The position numbers and the translations under genes are program-made. This document shows positions 39,811 to 54,042 of a stretch of 64,000 nt of DNA, piece after piece; position 1 is the stretch's first letter, and each line of letters starts with the position of its first letter. The notes under the pieces were generated by a model. It was given only the letters and a program-made list of their open reading frames with translations. It searched no databases and was not told the origin of the DNA. The DNA lies in NCBI GenBank assembly GCA_951799425.1, contig OX637399.1, positions 36,305,701 to 36,369,700 of the forward strand. The letters are read 5' to 3'. Source of the stretch: Ilex aquifolium. Taxonomy: Eukaryota > Streptophyta > Magnoliopsida > Aquifoliales > Aquifoliaceae.

Positions 39811-41326
39811 GTGGAGGGGAATGGCCAACTATACCAAACTTCCATCTTCGAACTTGTTAGAAGATGAATCACCAATTTTGATCTCAATATATTGGTTAGG
39901 GTTTCAAGTTCTCATTGCAATGCCGCAAGAATTAGCTCAATCAGAGTTCGGGAGAAAAAGTTATGTCCGATATAATATTTCATTTTAAAGGAGGACTACT
40001 TATTACACAAAACTTGCCTTACAATAGAGCCCATGCTAGAGGATTTTTCATGACTTTTGATGTGAATAAAATGGTTAGGGATTGAAGAATTCTTTACAAT
40101 GCCGCAAGAATCATCTTAATCAGAGACCGGAGCAAAAAGTTATGTCAGAAATACTGAAGATTGGGAAATTACTTTTTTTTGCCTTGTGGAGGGGAATGGC
40201 CAACTATACCAAACTTCCATCACAATTTCGAACTTGTTAGAAGATGAATCACCAATTTTGATCTCAATATATTTGTTAGGGTTTCAAGTTCTCTTTGCAA
40301 TGCCGTAAGTATTAGCTCAATCCGAGTTCGGGAGAAAGAGTTATGTCGGATATAATATTTCATTTTAAAGGAGGACTACTTATTACACAAAACTTGCGTT
40401 ACAATAGAGTCCATGCTAGAGGATTTTTCATGACTTTTGATGTGAATGAAATGGTTAGGGATTGAAGAATTCTTTACAATTCCGCAAGAATCATCTTAAT
40501 CAGAGACCGGAGCAAAAAGTTATGTCAGGAATACTGAAGATTGGGAAATTACTTTTTTTTGCCTTGTGGAGGGGAATGTCCAACTATACCAAACTTCCAT
40601 CACAATTTCGAACTTGTTAGAAGATGAATCACCAATTTTGATCTCAATATATTGGTTTGGGTTTCAAGTTCTCTTTGCAATGCCGCAAGAATTAGCTCAA
40701 TCAGAGTTCGGGAGAAAGAGTTATGTCGGATATAATATTTCATTTTAAAGGAGGACTACTTATTACACAAAACTTGCGTTACAATAGAGCCCATGCTAGA
40801 GGATTTTTCATGACTTTTGATGTGAATAAAATGGTTAGGGATTGAAGAATTTTTTACAATGCCGCAAGAATCATCTTAATCAGAGACCGGAGCAAAAAGT
40901 TATGTCAGAAATACTGAAGATTGGGAAATTATTTTTTTTTGCCTTGTGGAGGGGAATGTCCAACTATACCAAACTTCCATCACAATTTCGAACTTGTTAG
41001 AAGATGAATCACCAATTTTGATCTCAATATATTGGTTTGGGTTTCAAGTTCTCTTTGCAATGCCGCAAGAATTAGCTCAATCCGAGTTCGGGAGAAAGAG
41101 TTATGTCGAATATAATATTTCATTTTAAAGGAGGACTACTTATTACACAAAACTTGCGTTACAATAGAGCCCATGCTAGAGGATTTTTCATGACTTTTGA
41201 TGTGAATAAAATGGTTAGGGATTGAAGAATTCTTTACAATGCCGCAAGAATCATCTTAATCAGAGACCGGAGCAAAAAGTTATGTCAGAAATACTAAAGA
41301 TTGGGAAATTACTTTTTTTTTTCCTT

Positions 41327-43598
41327 GTGGAGGGGAATGGCCAACTATACCAAACTTCCATCTTCGAACTTGTTAGAAGATGAATCACCAATTTTGATCT
41401 CAATATATTGGTTAGGGTTTCAAGTTCTCATTGCAATGCCGCAAGAATTAGCTCAATCAGAGTTCGGGAGAAAAAGTTATGTCCGATATAATATTTCATT
41501 TTAAAGGAGGACTTCTTATTACACAAAACTTGCATTACAATAGAGCCCATGCTAGAGGATTTTTCATGACTTTTGATGTGAATAAAATGGTTAGGGATTG
41601 AAGAATTCTTTACAATGCCGCAAGAATCATCTTAATCAGAGACCGGAGCAAAAAGTTATGTCAGAAATACTAAAGAATGGGAAATTACTTTTTTTTTCCT
41701 TGTGGAGGGGAATGGCCAACTATACCAAACTTCCATCACAATTTCGAACTTGTTAGAAGATGAATCACCAATTTTGATCTCAATATATTTGTTAGGGTTT
41801 CAAGTTCTCATTGCAATGCCGCAAGAATTAGCTCAATCAGAGTTCGGGAGAAAAAGTTATGTCCGATATAATATTTCATTTTAAAGGAGGACTACTTATT
41901 ACACAAAACTTGCGTTACAATAGAGTCCATGCTAGAGGATTTTTCATGACTTTTGATGTGAATGAAATGGTTAGGGATTGAAGAATTCTTTACAATTCCG
42001 CAAGAATCATCTTAATCAGAGACCGGAGCAAAAAGTTATGTCAGAAATACTGAAGATTGGGAAATTACTTTTTTTTGCCTTGTGGAGGGGAATGGCCAAC
42101 TATACCAAACTTCCATCACAATTTCGAACTTGTTAGAAGATGAATCACCAATTTTGATCTCAATATATTGGTTTGGGTTTCAAGTTCTCTTTGCAATGCC
42201 GCAAGAATTAGCTCAATCCGAGTTCGGGAGAAAGAGTTATGTCGGATATAATATTTCATTTTAAAGGAGGACTACTTATTACACAAAACTTGCGTTACAA
42301 TAGAGCCCATGCTAGAGGATTTTTCATGACTTTTGATGTGAATAAAATGGTTAGGGATTGAAGAATTCTTTACAATGCCGCAAGAATCATCTTAATCAGA
42401 GACCGGAGCAAAAAGTTATGTCAGAAATACTAAAGATTGGGAAATTACTTTTTTTTTTCCTTGTGGAGGGGAATGACCAACTATACCAAACTTCCATCTT
42501 CGAACTTGTTAGAAGATAAATCACCAATTTTGATCTCAATATATTGGTTAGGGTTTCAAGTTCTCATTGCAATGCCGCAAGAATTAGCTCAATCAGAGTT
42601 CGGGAGAAAAAGTTATGTCCGATATAATATTTCATTTTAAAGGAGGACTACTTATTACACAAAACTTGCATTACAATAGAGCCCATGCTAGAGGATTTTT
42701 CATGACTTTTGATGTGAATAAAATGGTTAGGGATTGAAGAATTCTTTACAATGCCGCAAGAATCATCTTAATCAGAGACCGGAGCAAAAAGTTATGTCAG
42801 AAATACTAAAGAATGGGAAATTACTTTTTTTTTCCTTGTGGAGGGGAATGGCCAACTATACCAAACTTCCATCACAATTTCGAACTTGTTAGAAGATGAA
42901 TCACCAATTTTGATCTCAATATATTTGTTAGGGTTTCAAGTTCTCATTGCAATGCCGCAAGAATTAGCTCAATCAGAGTTCGGGAGAAAAAGTTATGTCC
43001 GATATAATATTTCATTTTAAAGGAGGACTACTTATTACACAAAACTTGCGTTACAATAGAGTCCATGCTAGAGGATTTTTCATGACTTTTGATGTGAATG
43101 AAATGGTTAGGGATTGAAGAATTCTTTACAATTCCGCAAGAATCATCTTAATCAGAGACCGGAGCAAAAAGTTATGTCAGAAATACTGAAGATTGGGAAA
43201 TTACTTTTTTTTGCCTTGTGGAGGGGAATGGCCAACTATACCAAACTTCCATCACAATTTCGAACTTGTTAGAAGATGAATCACCAATTTTGATCTCAAT
43301 ATATTGGTTTGGGTTTCAAGTTCTCTTTGCAATGCCGCAAGAATTAGCTCAATCCGAGTTCGGGAGAAAGAGTTATGTCGGATATAATATTTCATTTTAA
43401 AGGAGGACTACTTATTACACAAAACTTGCGTTACAATAGAGCCCATGCTAGAGGATTTTTCATGACTTTTGATGTGAATAAAATGGTTAGGGATTGAAGA
43501 ATTCTTTACAATGCCGCAAGAATCATCTTAATCAGAGACCGGAGCAAAAAGTTATGTCAGAAATACTAAAGATTGGGAAATTACTTTTTTTTTTCCTT
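41327..43598 (+). repeat. D-K-F 3-mer, 1,136 bp x 2
   Basis: D-K-F trimers start at 41,327 and 42,463. K monomers (41,702 and 42,838) have a full-length B with ATATTTGTTAGGG but then CTCATTGC and CAATCAGAG like class D, so they look like X/D recombinants. The copies differ at GGCC/GACC in D and at ACTTCTT/ACTACTT near 41,511. Confidence 0.75.
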
Positions 43599-43928
43599 GT
43601 GGAGGGGAATGACCAACTATACCAAACTTCCATCTTCGAACTTGTTAGAAGATAAATCACCAATTTTGATCTCAATATATTGGTTAGGGTTTCAAGTTCT
43701 CATTGCAATGCCGCAAGAATTAGCTCAATCAGAGTTCGGGAGAAAAAGTTATGTCCGATATAATATTTCATTTTAAAGGAGGACTACTTATTACACAAAA
43801 CTTGCATTACAATAGAGCCCATGCTAGAGGATTTTTCATGACTTTTGATGTGAATAAAATGGTTAGGGATTGATGAATTCTTTACAATGCCGCAAGAATC
43901 ATCTTAATCAGAGACCGGAGCAAAAAGT

Positions 43929-45121
43929 TATGTCAGAAATACTAAAGAATGGGAAATTACTTTTTTTTTCCTTGTGGAGGGGAATGGCCAACTATACCAA
44001 ACTTCCATCACAATTTCGAACTTGTTAGAAGATGAATCACCAATTTTGATCTCAATATATTTGTTAGGGTTTCAAGTTCTCTTTGCAATGCCGTAAGTAT
44101 TAGCTCAATCCGAGTTCGGGAGAAAGAGTTATGTCGGATATAATATTTCATTTTAAAGGAGGATTACTTATTACACAAAACTTGCGTTACAATAGAGTCC
44201 ATGCTAGAGGATTTTTCATGACTTTTGATGTGAATAAAATGGTTAGGGATTTAAGAATTCTTTACAATGCCGCAAGAATCATCTTAATCAGAGACCGGAG
44301 CAAAAAGTTATGTCAGAAATACTGAATATTGGGAAATTACTTTTTTTTGCCTTGTGGAGGGGAATGTCCAACTATACCAAACTTCCATCACAATTTCGAA
44401 CTTGTTAGAAGATGAATCACCAATTTTGATCTCAATATATTGGTTTGGGTTTCAAGTTCTCTTTGCAATGCCGCAAGAATTAGCTCAATCCGAGTTCGGG
44501 AGAAAGAGTTATGTCGGATATAATATTTCATTTTAAAGGAGGACTACTTATTACACAAAACTTGCGTTACAATAGAGCCCATGCTAGAGGATTTTTCATG
44601 ACTTTTGATGTGAATAAAATGGTTAGGGATTGAAGAATTCTTTACAATGCCGCAATAATCATCTTAATCAGAGACCGGAGCAAAAAGTTATGTCAGAAAT
44701 ACTAAAGATTGGAAATTACTTTTTTTTTTCCTTGTGGAGGGGAATGGCCAATTATACCAAACTTCCATCTTCGAACTTGTTAGCAGATGAATCACCAATT
44801 TTGATCACAATATATTGGTTAGGGTTTCAAGTTCTCATTGCAATGCCGCAAGAATTAGCTCAATCAGAGTTCGGGAGAAAAAGTTATGTCCGATATAATA
44901 TTTCATTTTAAAGGAGGACTACTTATTACACAAAACTTGCATTACAATAGAGCCCGTGCTAGAGGATTTTTCATGACTTTTGATGTGAATAAAATGGTTA
45001 GGGATTGAAGAATTCTTTACAATGCCGCAAGAATCATCTTAATCAGAGACCGGAGCAAAAAGTTATGTCAGAAATACTGAAGATTGGGAAATTACTTTTT
45101 TTTGCCTTGTGGAGGGGAATG
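43929..45121 (+). repeat. Segment duplicated at 51,126-52,318 (offset 7,197 bp)
   Basis: Shared rare variants are GGATTACTT, CTGAATATTGGG, GATTGGAAATTAC (one G lost), TTAGCAGATGAATC, GATCACAATATATT and GCCCGTGCT. Two private changes were noticed in this copy, T at 44,252 and T at 44,656. The copies are 19 monomers apart and are not part of a regular period, so this looks like an older or longer-range exchange. Confidence 0.75.
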
Positions 45122-46541
45122 GCCAACTATACCAAACTTCCATCACAATTTCGAACTTGTTAGAAGATGAATCACCAATTTTGATCTGAATATATTTGTT
45201 AGGGTTTCAAGTTCTCTTTGCAATGCCGTAAGTATTAGCTCAATCCGAGTTCGGGAGAAAGAGTTATGTCGGATATAATATTTCATTTTAAAGGAGGACT
45301 ACTTGTTACACAAAACTTGCGTTACAATAGAGTCCATGCTAGAGGATTTTTCATGACTTTTGATGTGAATAAAATGGTTAGGGATTGAAGAATTCTTTAC
45401 AATGCCGCAAGAATCATCTTAATCAGAGACCGGAGCAAAAAGTTATGTCAGAAATACTGAAGATTGGGAAATTACTTTTTTTTGCCTTGTGGAGGGGAAT
45501 GTCCAACTATACCAAACTTCCATCACAATTTCGAACTTGTTTGAAGATGAATCACCAATTTTGATCTCAATATATTGGTTTGGGTTTCAAGTTCTCTTTG
45601 CAATGCCGCAAGAATTAGCTCAATCCGAGTTCGGGAGAAAGAGTTATGTCGGATATAATATTTCATTTTAAAGGAGGACTACTTATTACACAAAACTTGC
45701 GTTACAATAGAGCCCATGCTAGAGGATTTTTCATGACTTTTGATGTGAATAAAATGGTTAGGGATTGAAGAATTCTTTACAATGCCGCAAGAATCATCTT
45801 AATCAGAGACCGGAGCAAAAAGTTATGTCAGAAATACTAAAGATTGGGAAATTAGTTTTTTTTTTTCCTTGTGGAGGGGAATGGCCAACTATACCAAACT
45901 TCCATCTTCGAACTTGTTAGAAGATGAATCACCAATTTTGATCTCAACATATTGGTTAGGGTTTCAAGTTCTCATTGCAATGCCGCAAGAATTAGGTCAA
46001 TCAGAGTTCGGGAGAAAAAGTTATGTCCGATATAATATTTCATTTTAAAGGAGGACTACTTATTACACAAAACTTGCATTACAATAGAGCCCATGCTAGA
46101 GGATTTTTCATGACTTTTGACGTGAATGAAATGGTTAGGGATTGAAGAATTCTTTACAATGCCGCAAGAATCATCTTAATCAGAGACCGGAGCAAAAAGT
46201 TATGTCAGAAATACTAAAGAATGGGAAATTACTTTTTTTTTCCTTGTGGAGGGGAATGGCCAACTATACCAAACTTCCATCACAATTTCGAACTTGTTAG
46301 AAGATGAATCACCAATTTTGATCTCAATATATTTGTTAGGGTTTCAAGTTCTCTTTGCAATGCCGTAAGTATTAGCTCAATCCGAGTTCGGGAGAAAGAG
46401 TTATGTCGGATATAATATTTCATTTTAAAGGAGGACTACTTATTACACAAAACTTGCGTTACAATAGAGTCCATGCTAGAGGATTTTTCATGACTTTTGA
46501 TGTGAATGAAATGGTTAGGGATTGAAGAATTCTTTACAATT

Positions 46542-47606
46542 CCGCAAGAATCATCTTAATCAGAGACCGGAGCAAAAAGTTATGTCAGAAATACTGAAGA
46601 TTGGGAAATTACTTTTTTTTGCCTTGTGGAGGGGAATGTCCAACTATACCAAACTTCCATCACAATTTCGAACTTGTTAGAAGATGAATCACCAATTTTG
46701 ATCTCAATATATTGGTTTGGGTTTCAAGTTCTCTTTGCAATGCCGCAAGAATTAGCTCAATCCGAGTTCGGGAGAAAGAGTTATGTCGGATATAATATTT
46801 CATTTTAAAGGAGGACTACTTATTACACAAAACTTGCGTTACAATAGAGCCCATGCTAGATGATTTTTCATGACTTTTGATGTGAATAAAATGGTTAGGG
46901 ATTGAAGAATTCTTTACAATGCCGCAAGAATCATGTTAATCAGAGACCGGAGCAAAAAGTTATGTTAGAAATACTAAAGATTGGGAAATTAGTTTTTTTT
47001 TTTCCTTGTGGAGGGGAATGGCCAACTATACCAAACTTCCATCTTCGAACTTGTTAGAAGATGAATCACCAATTTTGATCTCAATATATTGGTTAGGGTT
47101 TCAAGTTCTCATTGCAATGCCGCAAGAATTAGCTCAATCAGAGTTCGGGAGAAAAAGTTATGTCCGATATAATATTTCATTTTAAATGAGGACTACTTAT
47201 TACACAAAACTTGCATTACAATAGAGCCCATGCTAGAGGATTTTTCATGACTTTTGACGTGAATGAAATGGTTAGGGATTGAAGAATTCTTTACAATGCC
47301 GCAAGAATCATCTTAATCAGAGACCGGAGCAAAAAGTTATGTCAGAAATACTAAAGAATGGGAAATTATTTTTTTTTTCTTTGTGGAGGGGAATGGCCAA
47401 CTATACCAAACTTCCATCACAATTTCGAACTTGTTAGAAGATGAATCACCAATTTTGATCTCAATATATTTGTTAGGGTTTCAAGTTCTCTTTGCAATGC
47501 CGTAAGTATTAGCTCAATCCGAGTTCGGGAGAAAGAGTTATGTCGGATATAATATTTCATTTTAAAGGAGGACTACTTATTACACAAAACTTGCGTTACA
47601 ATAGAG
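46542..47606 (+). repeat. Segment duplicated at 52,222-53,286 (offset 5,680 bp)
   Basis: Both copies carry AGATGATT, ATCATGTTAATC, GAAATTAG before an 11-T run, GACGTGAATG and TTTCTTTGTGG. Private changes in this copy are T at 46,966 (TATGTTAG) and T at 47,187 (TTTAAATGAG). The order is F-D-X. Confidence 0.75.
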
Positions 47607-48142
47607 TCCATGCTAGAGGATTTTTCATGACTTTTGATGTGAATGAAATGGTTAGGGATTGAAGAATTCTTTACAATTCCGCAAGAATCATCTTAATCAG
47701 AGACCGGAGCAAAAAGTTATGTCAGAAATACTGAAGATTGGGAAATTACTTTTTTTTGCCTTGTGGAGGGGAATGTCCAACTATACCAAACTTCCATCAC
47801 AATTTCGAACTTGTTAGAAGATGAATCACCAATTTTGATCTGAATATATTTGTTAGGGTTTCAAGTTCTCTTTGCAATGCCGTAAGTATTAGCTCAATCC
47901 GAGTTCGGGAGAAAGAGTTATGTCGGATATAATATTTCATTTTAAAGGAGGACTACTTGTTACACAAAACTTGCGTTACAATAGAGTCCATGCTAGAGGA
48001 TTTTTCATGACTTTTGATGTGAATAAAATGGTTAGGGATTGAAGAATTCTTTACAATGCCGCAAGAATCATCTTAATCAGAGACCGGAGCAAAAAGTTAT
48101 GTCAGAAATACTGAAGATTGGGAAATTACTTTTTTTTGCCTT

Positions 48143-51100
48143 GTGGAGGGGAATGTCCAACTATACCAAACTTCCATCACAATTTCGAACTTGTTTGAAG
48201 ATGAATCACCAATTTTGATCTCAATATATTGGTTTGGGTTTCAAGTTCTCTTTGCAATGCCGCAAGAATTAGCTCAATCCGAGTTCGGGAGAAAGAGTTA
48301 TGTCGGATATAATATTTCATTTTAAAGGAGGACTACTTATTACACAAAACTTGCGTTACAATAGAGCCCATGCTAGAGGATTTTTCATGACTTTTGATGT
48401 GAATAAAATGGTTAGGGATTGAAGAATTCTTTACAATGCCGCAAGAATCATCTTAATCAGAGACCGGAGCAAAAAGTTATGTCAGAAATACTAAAGATTG
48501 GGAAATTACTTTTTTTTTTCCTTGTGGAGGGGAATGACCAACTATACCAAACTTCCATCTTCGAACTTGTTAGAAGATAAATCACCAATTTTGATCTCAA
48601 TATATTGGTTAGGGTTTCAAGTTCTCATTGCAATGCCGCAAGAATTAGCTCAATCAGAGTTCGGGAGAAAAAGTTATGTCCGATATAATATTTCATTTTA
48701 AAGGAGGACTACTTATTACACAAAACTTGCATTACAATAGAGCCCATGCTAGAGGATTTTTCATGACTTTTGATGTGAATAAAATGGTTAGGGATTGAAG
48801 AATTCTTTACAATGCCGCAAGAATCATCTTAATCAGAGACCGGAGCAAAAAAATATGTCAGAAATACTAAAGAATGGGAAATTACTTTTTTTTTCCTTGT
48901 GGAGGGGAATGGCCAACTATACCAAACTTCCATCACAATTTCGAACTTGTTAGAAGATGAATCACCAATTTTGATCTCAATATATTTGTTAGGGTTTCAA
49001 GTTCTCTTTGCAATGCCGTAAGTATTAGCTCAATCCGAGTTCGGGAGAAAGAGTTATGTCGGATATAATATTTCATTTTAAAGGAGGATTACTTATTACA
49101 CAAAACTTGTGTTACAATAGAGTCCATGCTAGAGGATTTTTCATGACTTTTGATGTGAATAAAATGGTTAGGGATTGAAGAATTCTTTACAATGCCGCAA
49201 GAATCATCTTAATCAGAGACCGGAGCAAAAAGTTATGTCAGAAATACTGAATATTGGGAAATTACTTTTTTTTGCCTTGTGGAGGGGAATGTCCAACTAT
49301 ACCAAACTTCCATCACAATTTCGAACTTGTTAGAAGATGAATCACCAATTTTGATCTCAATATATTGGTTTGGGTTTCAAGTTCTCTTTGCAATGCCGCA
49401 AGAATTAGCTCAATCCGAGTTCGGGAGAAAGAGTTATGTCGGATATAATATTTCATTTTAAAGGAGGACTACTTATTACACAAAACTTGCGTTACAATAG
49501 AGCCCATGCTAGAGGATTTTTCATGACTTTTGATGTGAATAAAATGGTTAGGGATTGAAGAATTCTTTACAATGCCGCAAGAATCATCTTAATCAGAGAC
49601 CGGAGCAAAAAGTTATGTCAGAAATACTAAAGATTGGGAAATTACTTTTTTTTTTCCTTGTGGAGGGGAATGACCAACTATACCAAACTTCCATCTTCGA
49701 ACTTGTTAGAAGATAAATCACCAATTTTGATCTCAATATATTGGTTAGGGTTTCAAGTTCTCATTGCAATGCCGCAAGAATTAGCTCAATCAGAGTTCGG
49801 GAGAAAAAGTTATGTCCGATATAATATTTCATTTTAAAGGAGGACTACTTATTACACAAAACTTGCATTACAATAGAGCCCATGCTAGAGGATTTTTCAT
49901 GACTTTTGATGTGAATAAAATGGTTAGGGATTGAAGAATTCTTTACAATGCCGCAAGAATCATCTTAATCAGAGACCGGAGCAAAAAAATATGTCAGAAA
50001 TACTAAAGAATGGGAAATTACTTTTTTTTTCCTTGTGGAGGGGAATGGCCAACTATACCAAACTTCCATCACAATTTCGAACTTGTTAGAAGATGAATCA
50101 CCAATTTTGATCTCAATATATTTGTTAGGGTTTCAAGTTCTCTTTGCAATGCCGTAAGTATTAGCTCAATCCGAGTTCGGGAGAAAGAGTTATGTCGGAT
50201 ATAATATTTCATTTTAAAGGAGGATTACTTATTACACAAAACTTGCGTTACAATAGAGTCCATGCTAGAGGATTTTTCATGACTTTTGATGTGAATAAAA
50301 TGGTTAGGGATTGAAGAATTCTTTACAATGCCGCAAGAATCATCTTAATCAGAGACCGGAGCAAAAAGTTATGTCAGAAATACTGAATATTGGGAAATTA
50401 CTTTTTTTTGCCTTGTGGAGGGGAATGTCCAACTATACCAAACTTCCATCACAATTTCGAACTTGTTAGAAGATGAATCACCAATTTTGATCTCAATATA
50501 TTGGTTTGGGTTTCAAGTTCTCTTTGCAATGCCGCAAGAATTAGCTCAATCCGAGTTCGGGAGAAAGAGTTATGTCGGAGATAATATTTCATTTTAAAGG
50601 AGGACTACTTATTACACAAAACTTGCGTTACAATAGAGCCCATGCTAGAGGATTTTTCATGACTTTTGATGTGAATAAAATGGTTAGGGATTGAAGAATT
50701 CTTTACAATGCCGCAAGAATCATCTTAATCAGAGACCGGAGCAAAAAGTTATGTCAGAAATACTAAAGATTGGGAAATTACTTTTTTTTTTCCTTGTGGA
50801 GGGGAATGACCAACTATACCAAACTTCCATCTTCGAACTTGTTAGAAGATAAATCACCAATTTTGATCTCAATATATTGGTTAGGGTTTCAAGTTCTCAT
50901 TGCAATGCCGCAAGAATTAGCTCAATCAGAGTTCGGGAGAAAAAGTTATGTCCGATATAATATTTCATTTTAAAGGAGGACTACTTATTACACAAAACTT
51001 GCATTACAATAGAGCCCATGCTAGAGGATTTTTCATGACTTTTGATGTGAATAAAATGGTTAGGGATTGAAGAATTCTTTACAATGCCGCAAGAATCATC

Positions 51101-51550
51101 TTAATCAGAGACCGGAGCAAAAAAATATGTCAGAAATACTAAAGAATGGGAAATTACTTTTTTTTTCCTTGTGGAGGGGAATGGCCAACTATACCAAACT
51201 TCCATCACAATTTCGAACTTGTTAGAAGATGAATCACCAATTTTGATCTCAATATATTTGTTAGGGTTTCAAGTTCTCTTTGCAATGCCGTAAGTATTAG
51301 CTCAATCCGAGTTCGGGAGAAAGAGTTATGTCGGATATAATATTTCATTTTAAAGGAGGATTACTTATTACACAAAACTTGCGTTACAATAGAGTCCATG
51401 CTAGAGGATTTTTCATGACTTTTGATGTGAATAAAATGGTTAGGGATTGAAGAATTCTTTACAATGCCGCAAGAATCATCTTAATCAGAGACCGGAGCAA
51501 AAAGTTATGTCAGAAATACTGAATATTGGGAAATTACTTTTTTTTGCCTT
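48143..51550 (+). repeat. F-D-X 3-mer, 1,136 bp x 3
   Basis: Trimers start at 48,143, 49,279 and 50,415, and the F at 51,551 begins a fourth. D monomers share GGAATGACC with AGATAAATC, and all three X monomers are preceded by GCAAAAAAATATG in place of GCAAAAAGTTATG (near 48,848, 49,985 and 51,121). Private changes include CTTGTGTTAC near 49,109 and GTCGGAGATAAT near 50,580. Confidence 0.85.
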
Positions 51551-52528
51551 GTGGAGGGGAATGTCCAACTATACCAAACTTCCATCACAATTTCGAACTT
51601 GTTAGAAGATGAATCACCAATTTTGATCTCAATATATTGGTTTGGGTTTCAAGTTCTCTTTGCAATGCCGCAAGAATTAGCTCAATCCGAGTTCGGGAGA
51701 AAGAGTTATGTCGGATATAATATTTCATTTTAAAGGAGGACTACTTATTACACAAAACTTGCGTTACAATAGAGCCCATGCTAGAGGATTTTTCATGACT
51801 TTTGATGTGAATAAAATGGTTAGGGATTGAAGAATTCTTTACAATGCCGCAAGAATCATCTTAATCAGAGACCGGAGCAAAAAGTTATGTCAGAAATACT
51901 AAAGATTGGAAATTACTTTTTTTTTTCCTTGTGGAGGGGAATGGCCAATTATACCAAACTTCCATCTTCGAACTTGTTAGCAGATGAATCACCAATTTTG
52001 ATCACAATATATTGGTTAGGGTTTCAAGTTCTCATTGCAATGCCGCAAGAATTAGCTCAATCAGAGTTCGGGAGAAAAAGTTATGTCCGATATAATATTT
52101 CATTTTAAAGGAGGACTACTTATTACACAAAACTTGCATTACAATAGAGCCCGTGCTAGAGGATTTTTCATGACTTTTGATGTGAATAAAATGGTTAGGG
52201 ATTGAAGAATTCTTTACAATGCCGCAAGAATCATCTTAATCAGAGACCGGAGCAAAAAGTTATGTCAGAAATACTGAAGATTGGGAAATTACTTTTTTTT
52301 GCCTTGTGGAGGGGAATGTCCAACTATACCAAACTTCCATCACAATTTCGAACTTGTTAGAAGATGAATCACCAATTTTGATCTCAATATATTGGTTTGG
52401 GTTTCAAGTTCTCTTTGCAATGCCGCAAGAATTAGCTCAATCCGAGTTCGGGAGAAAGAGTTATGTCGGATATAATATTTCATTTTAAAGGAGGACTACT
52501 TATTACACAAAACTTGCGTTACAATAGA

Positions 52529-54042
52529 GCCCATGCTAGATGATTTTTCATGACTTTTGATGTGAATAAAATGGTTAGGGATTGAAGAATTCTTTACAAT
52601 GCCGCAAGAATCATGTTAATCAGAGACCGGAGCAAAAAGTTATGTCAGAAATACTAAAGATTGGGAAATTAGTTTTTTTTTTTCCTTGTGGAGGGGAATG
52701 GCCAACTATACCAAACTTCCATCTTCGAACTTGTTAGAAGATGAATCACCAATTTTGATCTCAATATATTGGTTAGGGTTTCAAGTTCTCATTGCAATGC
52801 CGCAAGAATTAGCTCAATCAGAGTTCGGGAGAAAAAGTTATGTCCGATATAATATTTCATTTTAAAGGAGGACTACTTATTACACAAAACTTGCATTACA
52901 ATAGAGCCCATGCTAGAGGATTTTTCATGACTTTTGACGTGAATGAAATGGTTAGGGATTGAAGAATTCTTTACAATGCCGCAAGAATCATCTTAATCAG
53001 AGACCGGAGCAAAAAGTTATGTCAGAAATACTAAAGAATGGGAAATTATTTTTTTTTTCTTTGTGGAGGGGAATGGCCAACTATACCAAACTTCCATCAC
53101 AATTTCGAACTTGTTAGAAGATGAATCACCAATTTTGATCTCAATATATTTGTTAGGGTTTCAAGTTCTCTTTGCAATGCCGTAAGTATTAGCTCAATCC
53201 GAGTTCGGGAGAAAGAGTTATGTCGGATATAATATTTCATTTTAAAGGAGGACTACTTATTACACAAAACTTGCGTTACAATAGAGCCCATGCTAGATGA
53301 TTTTTCATGACTTTTGATGTGAATAAAATGGTTAGGGATTGAAGAATTCTTTACAATGCCGCAAGAATCATGTTAATCAGAGACCGGAGCAAAAAGTTAT
53401 GTCAGAAATACTAAAGATTGGGAAATTAGTTTTTTTTTTTCCTTGTGGAGGGGAATGGCCAACTATACCAAACTTCCATCTTCGAACTTGTTAGAAGATG
53501 AATCACCAATTTTGATCTCAATATATTGGTTAGGGTTTCAAGTTCTCATTGCAATGCCGCAAGAATTAGCTCAATCAGAGTTCGGGAGAAAAAGTTATGT
53601 CCGATATAATATTTCATTTTAAAGGAGGACTACTTATTACAAAAAACTTGCATTACAATAGAGCCCATGCTAGAGGATTTTTCATGACTTTTGACGTGAA
53701 TGAAATGGTTAGGGATTGAAGAATTCTTTACAATGCCGCAAGAATCATCTTAATCAGAGACCGGAGCAAAAAGTTATGTCAGAAATACTAAAGAATGGGA
53801 AATTATTTTTTTTTTCTTTGTGGAGGGGAATGGCCAACTATACCAAACTTCCATCACAATTTCGAACTTGTTAGAAGATGAATCACCAATTTTGATCTCA
53901 ATATATTTGTTAGGGTTTCAAGTTCTCTTTGCAATGCCGTAAGTATTAGCTCAATCCGAGTTCGGGAGAAAGAGTTATGTCGGATATAATATTTCATTTT
54001 AAAGGAGGACTACTTATTACACAAAACTTGCGTTACAATAGA
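52529..54042 (+). repeat. D-X dimer, 757 bp x 2
   Basis: The block starting GCCCATGCTAGATG at 52,529 repeats at 53,286. Each copy holds one D (11-T run) and one X with TTTCTTTGTGG. One difference was noticed, at 53,642 (TTACAAAA versus TTACACAA). It breaks the F-D-X order and looks like a local slippage or unequal crossover of two monomers. Confidence 0.8.

Noticed and set aside
44131-44325. Plus-strand 64-codon frame
   Set aside because: It is created by one private change (GATTGAAG to GATTTAAG, near 44,252) that removes a stop codon. The frame crosses the A/B junction and occurs once.
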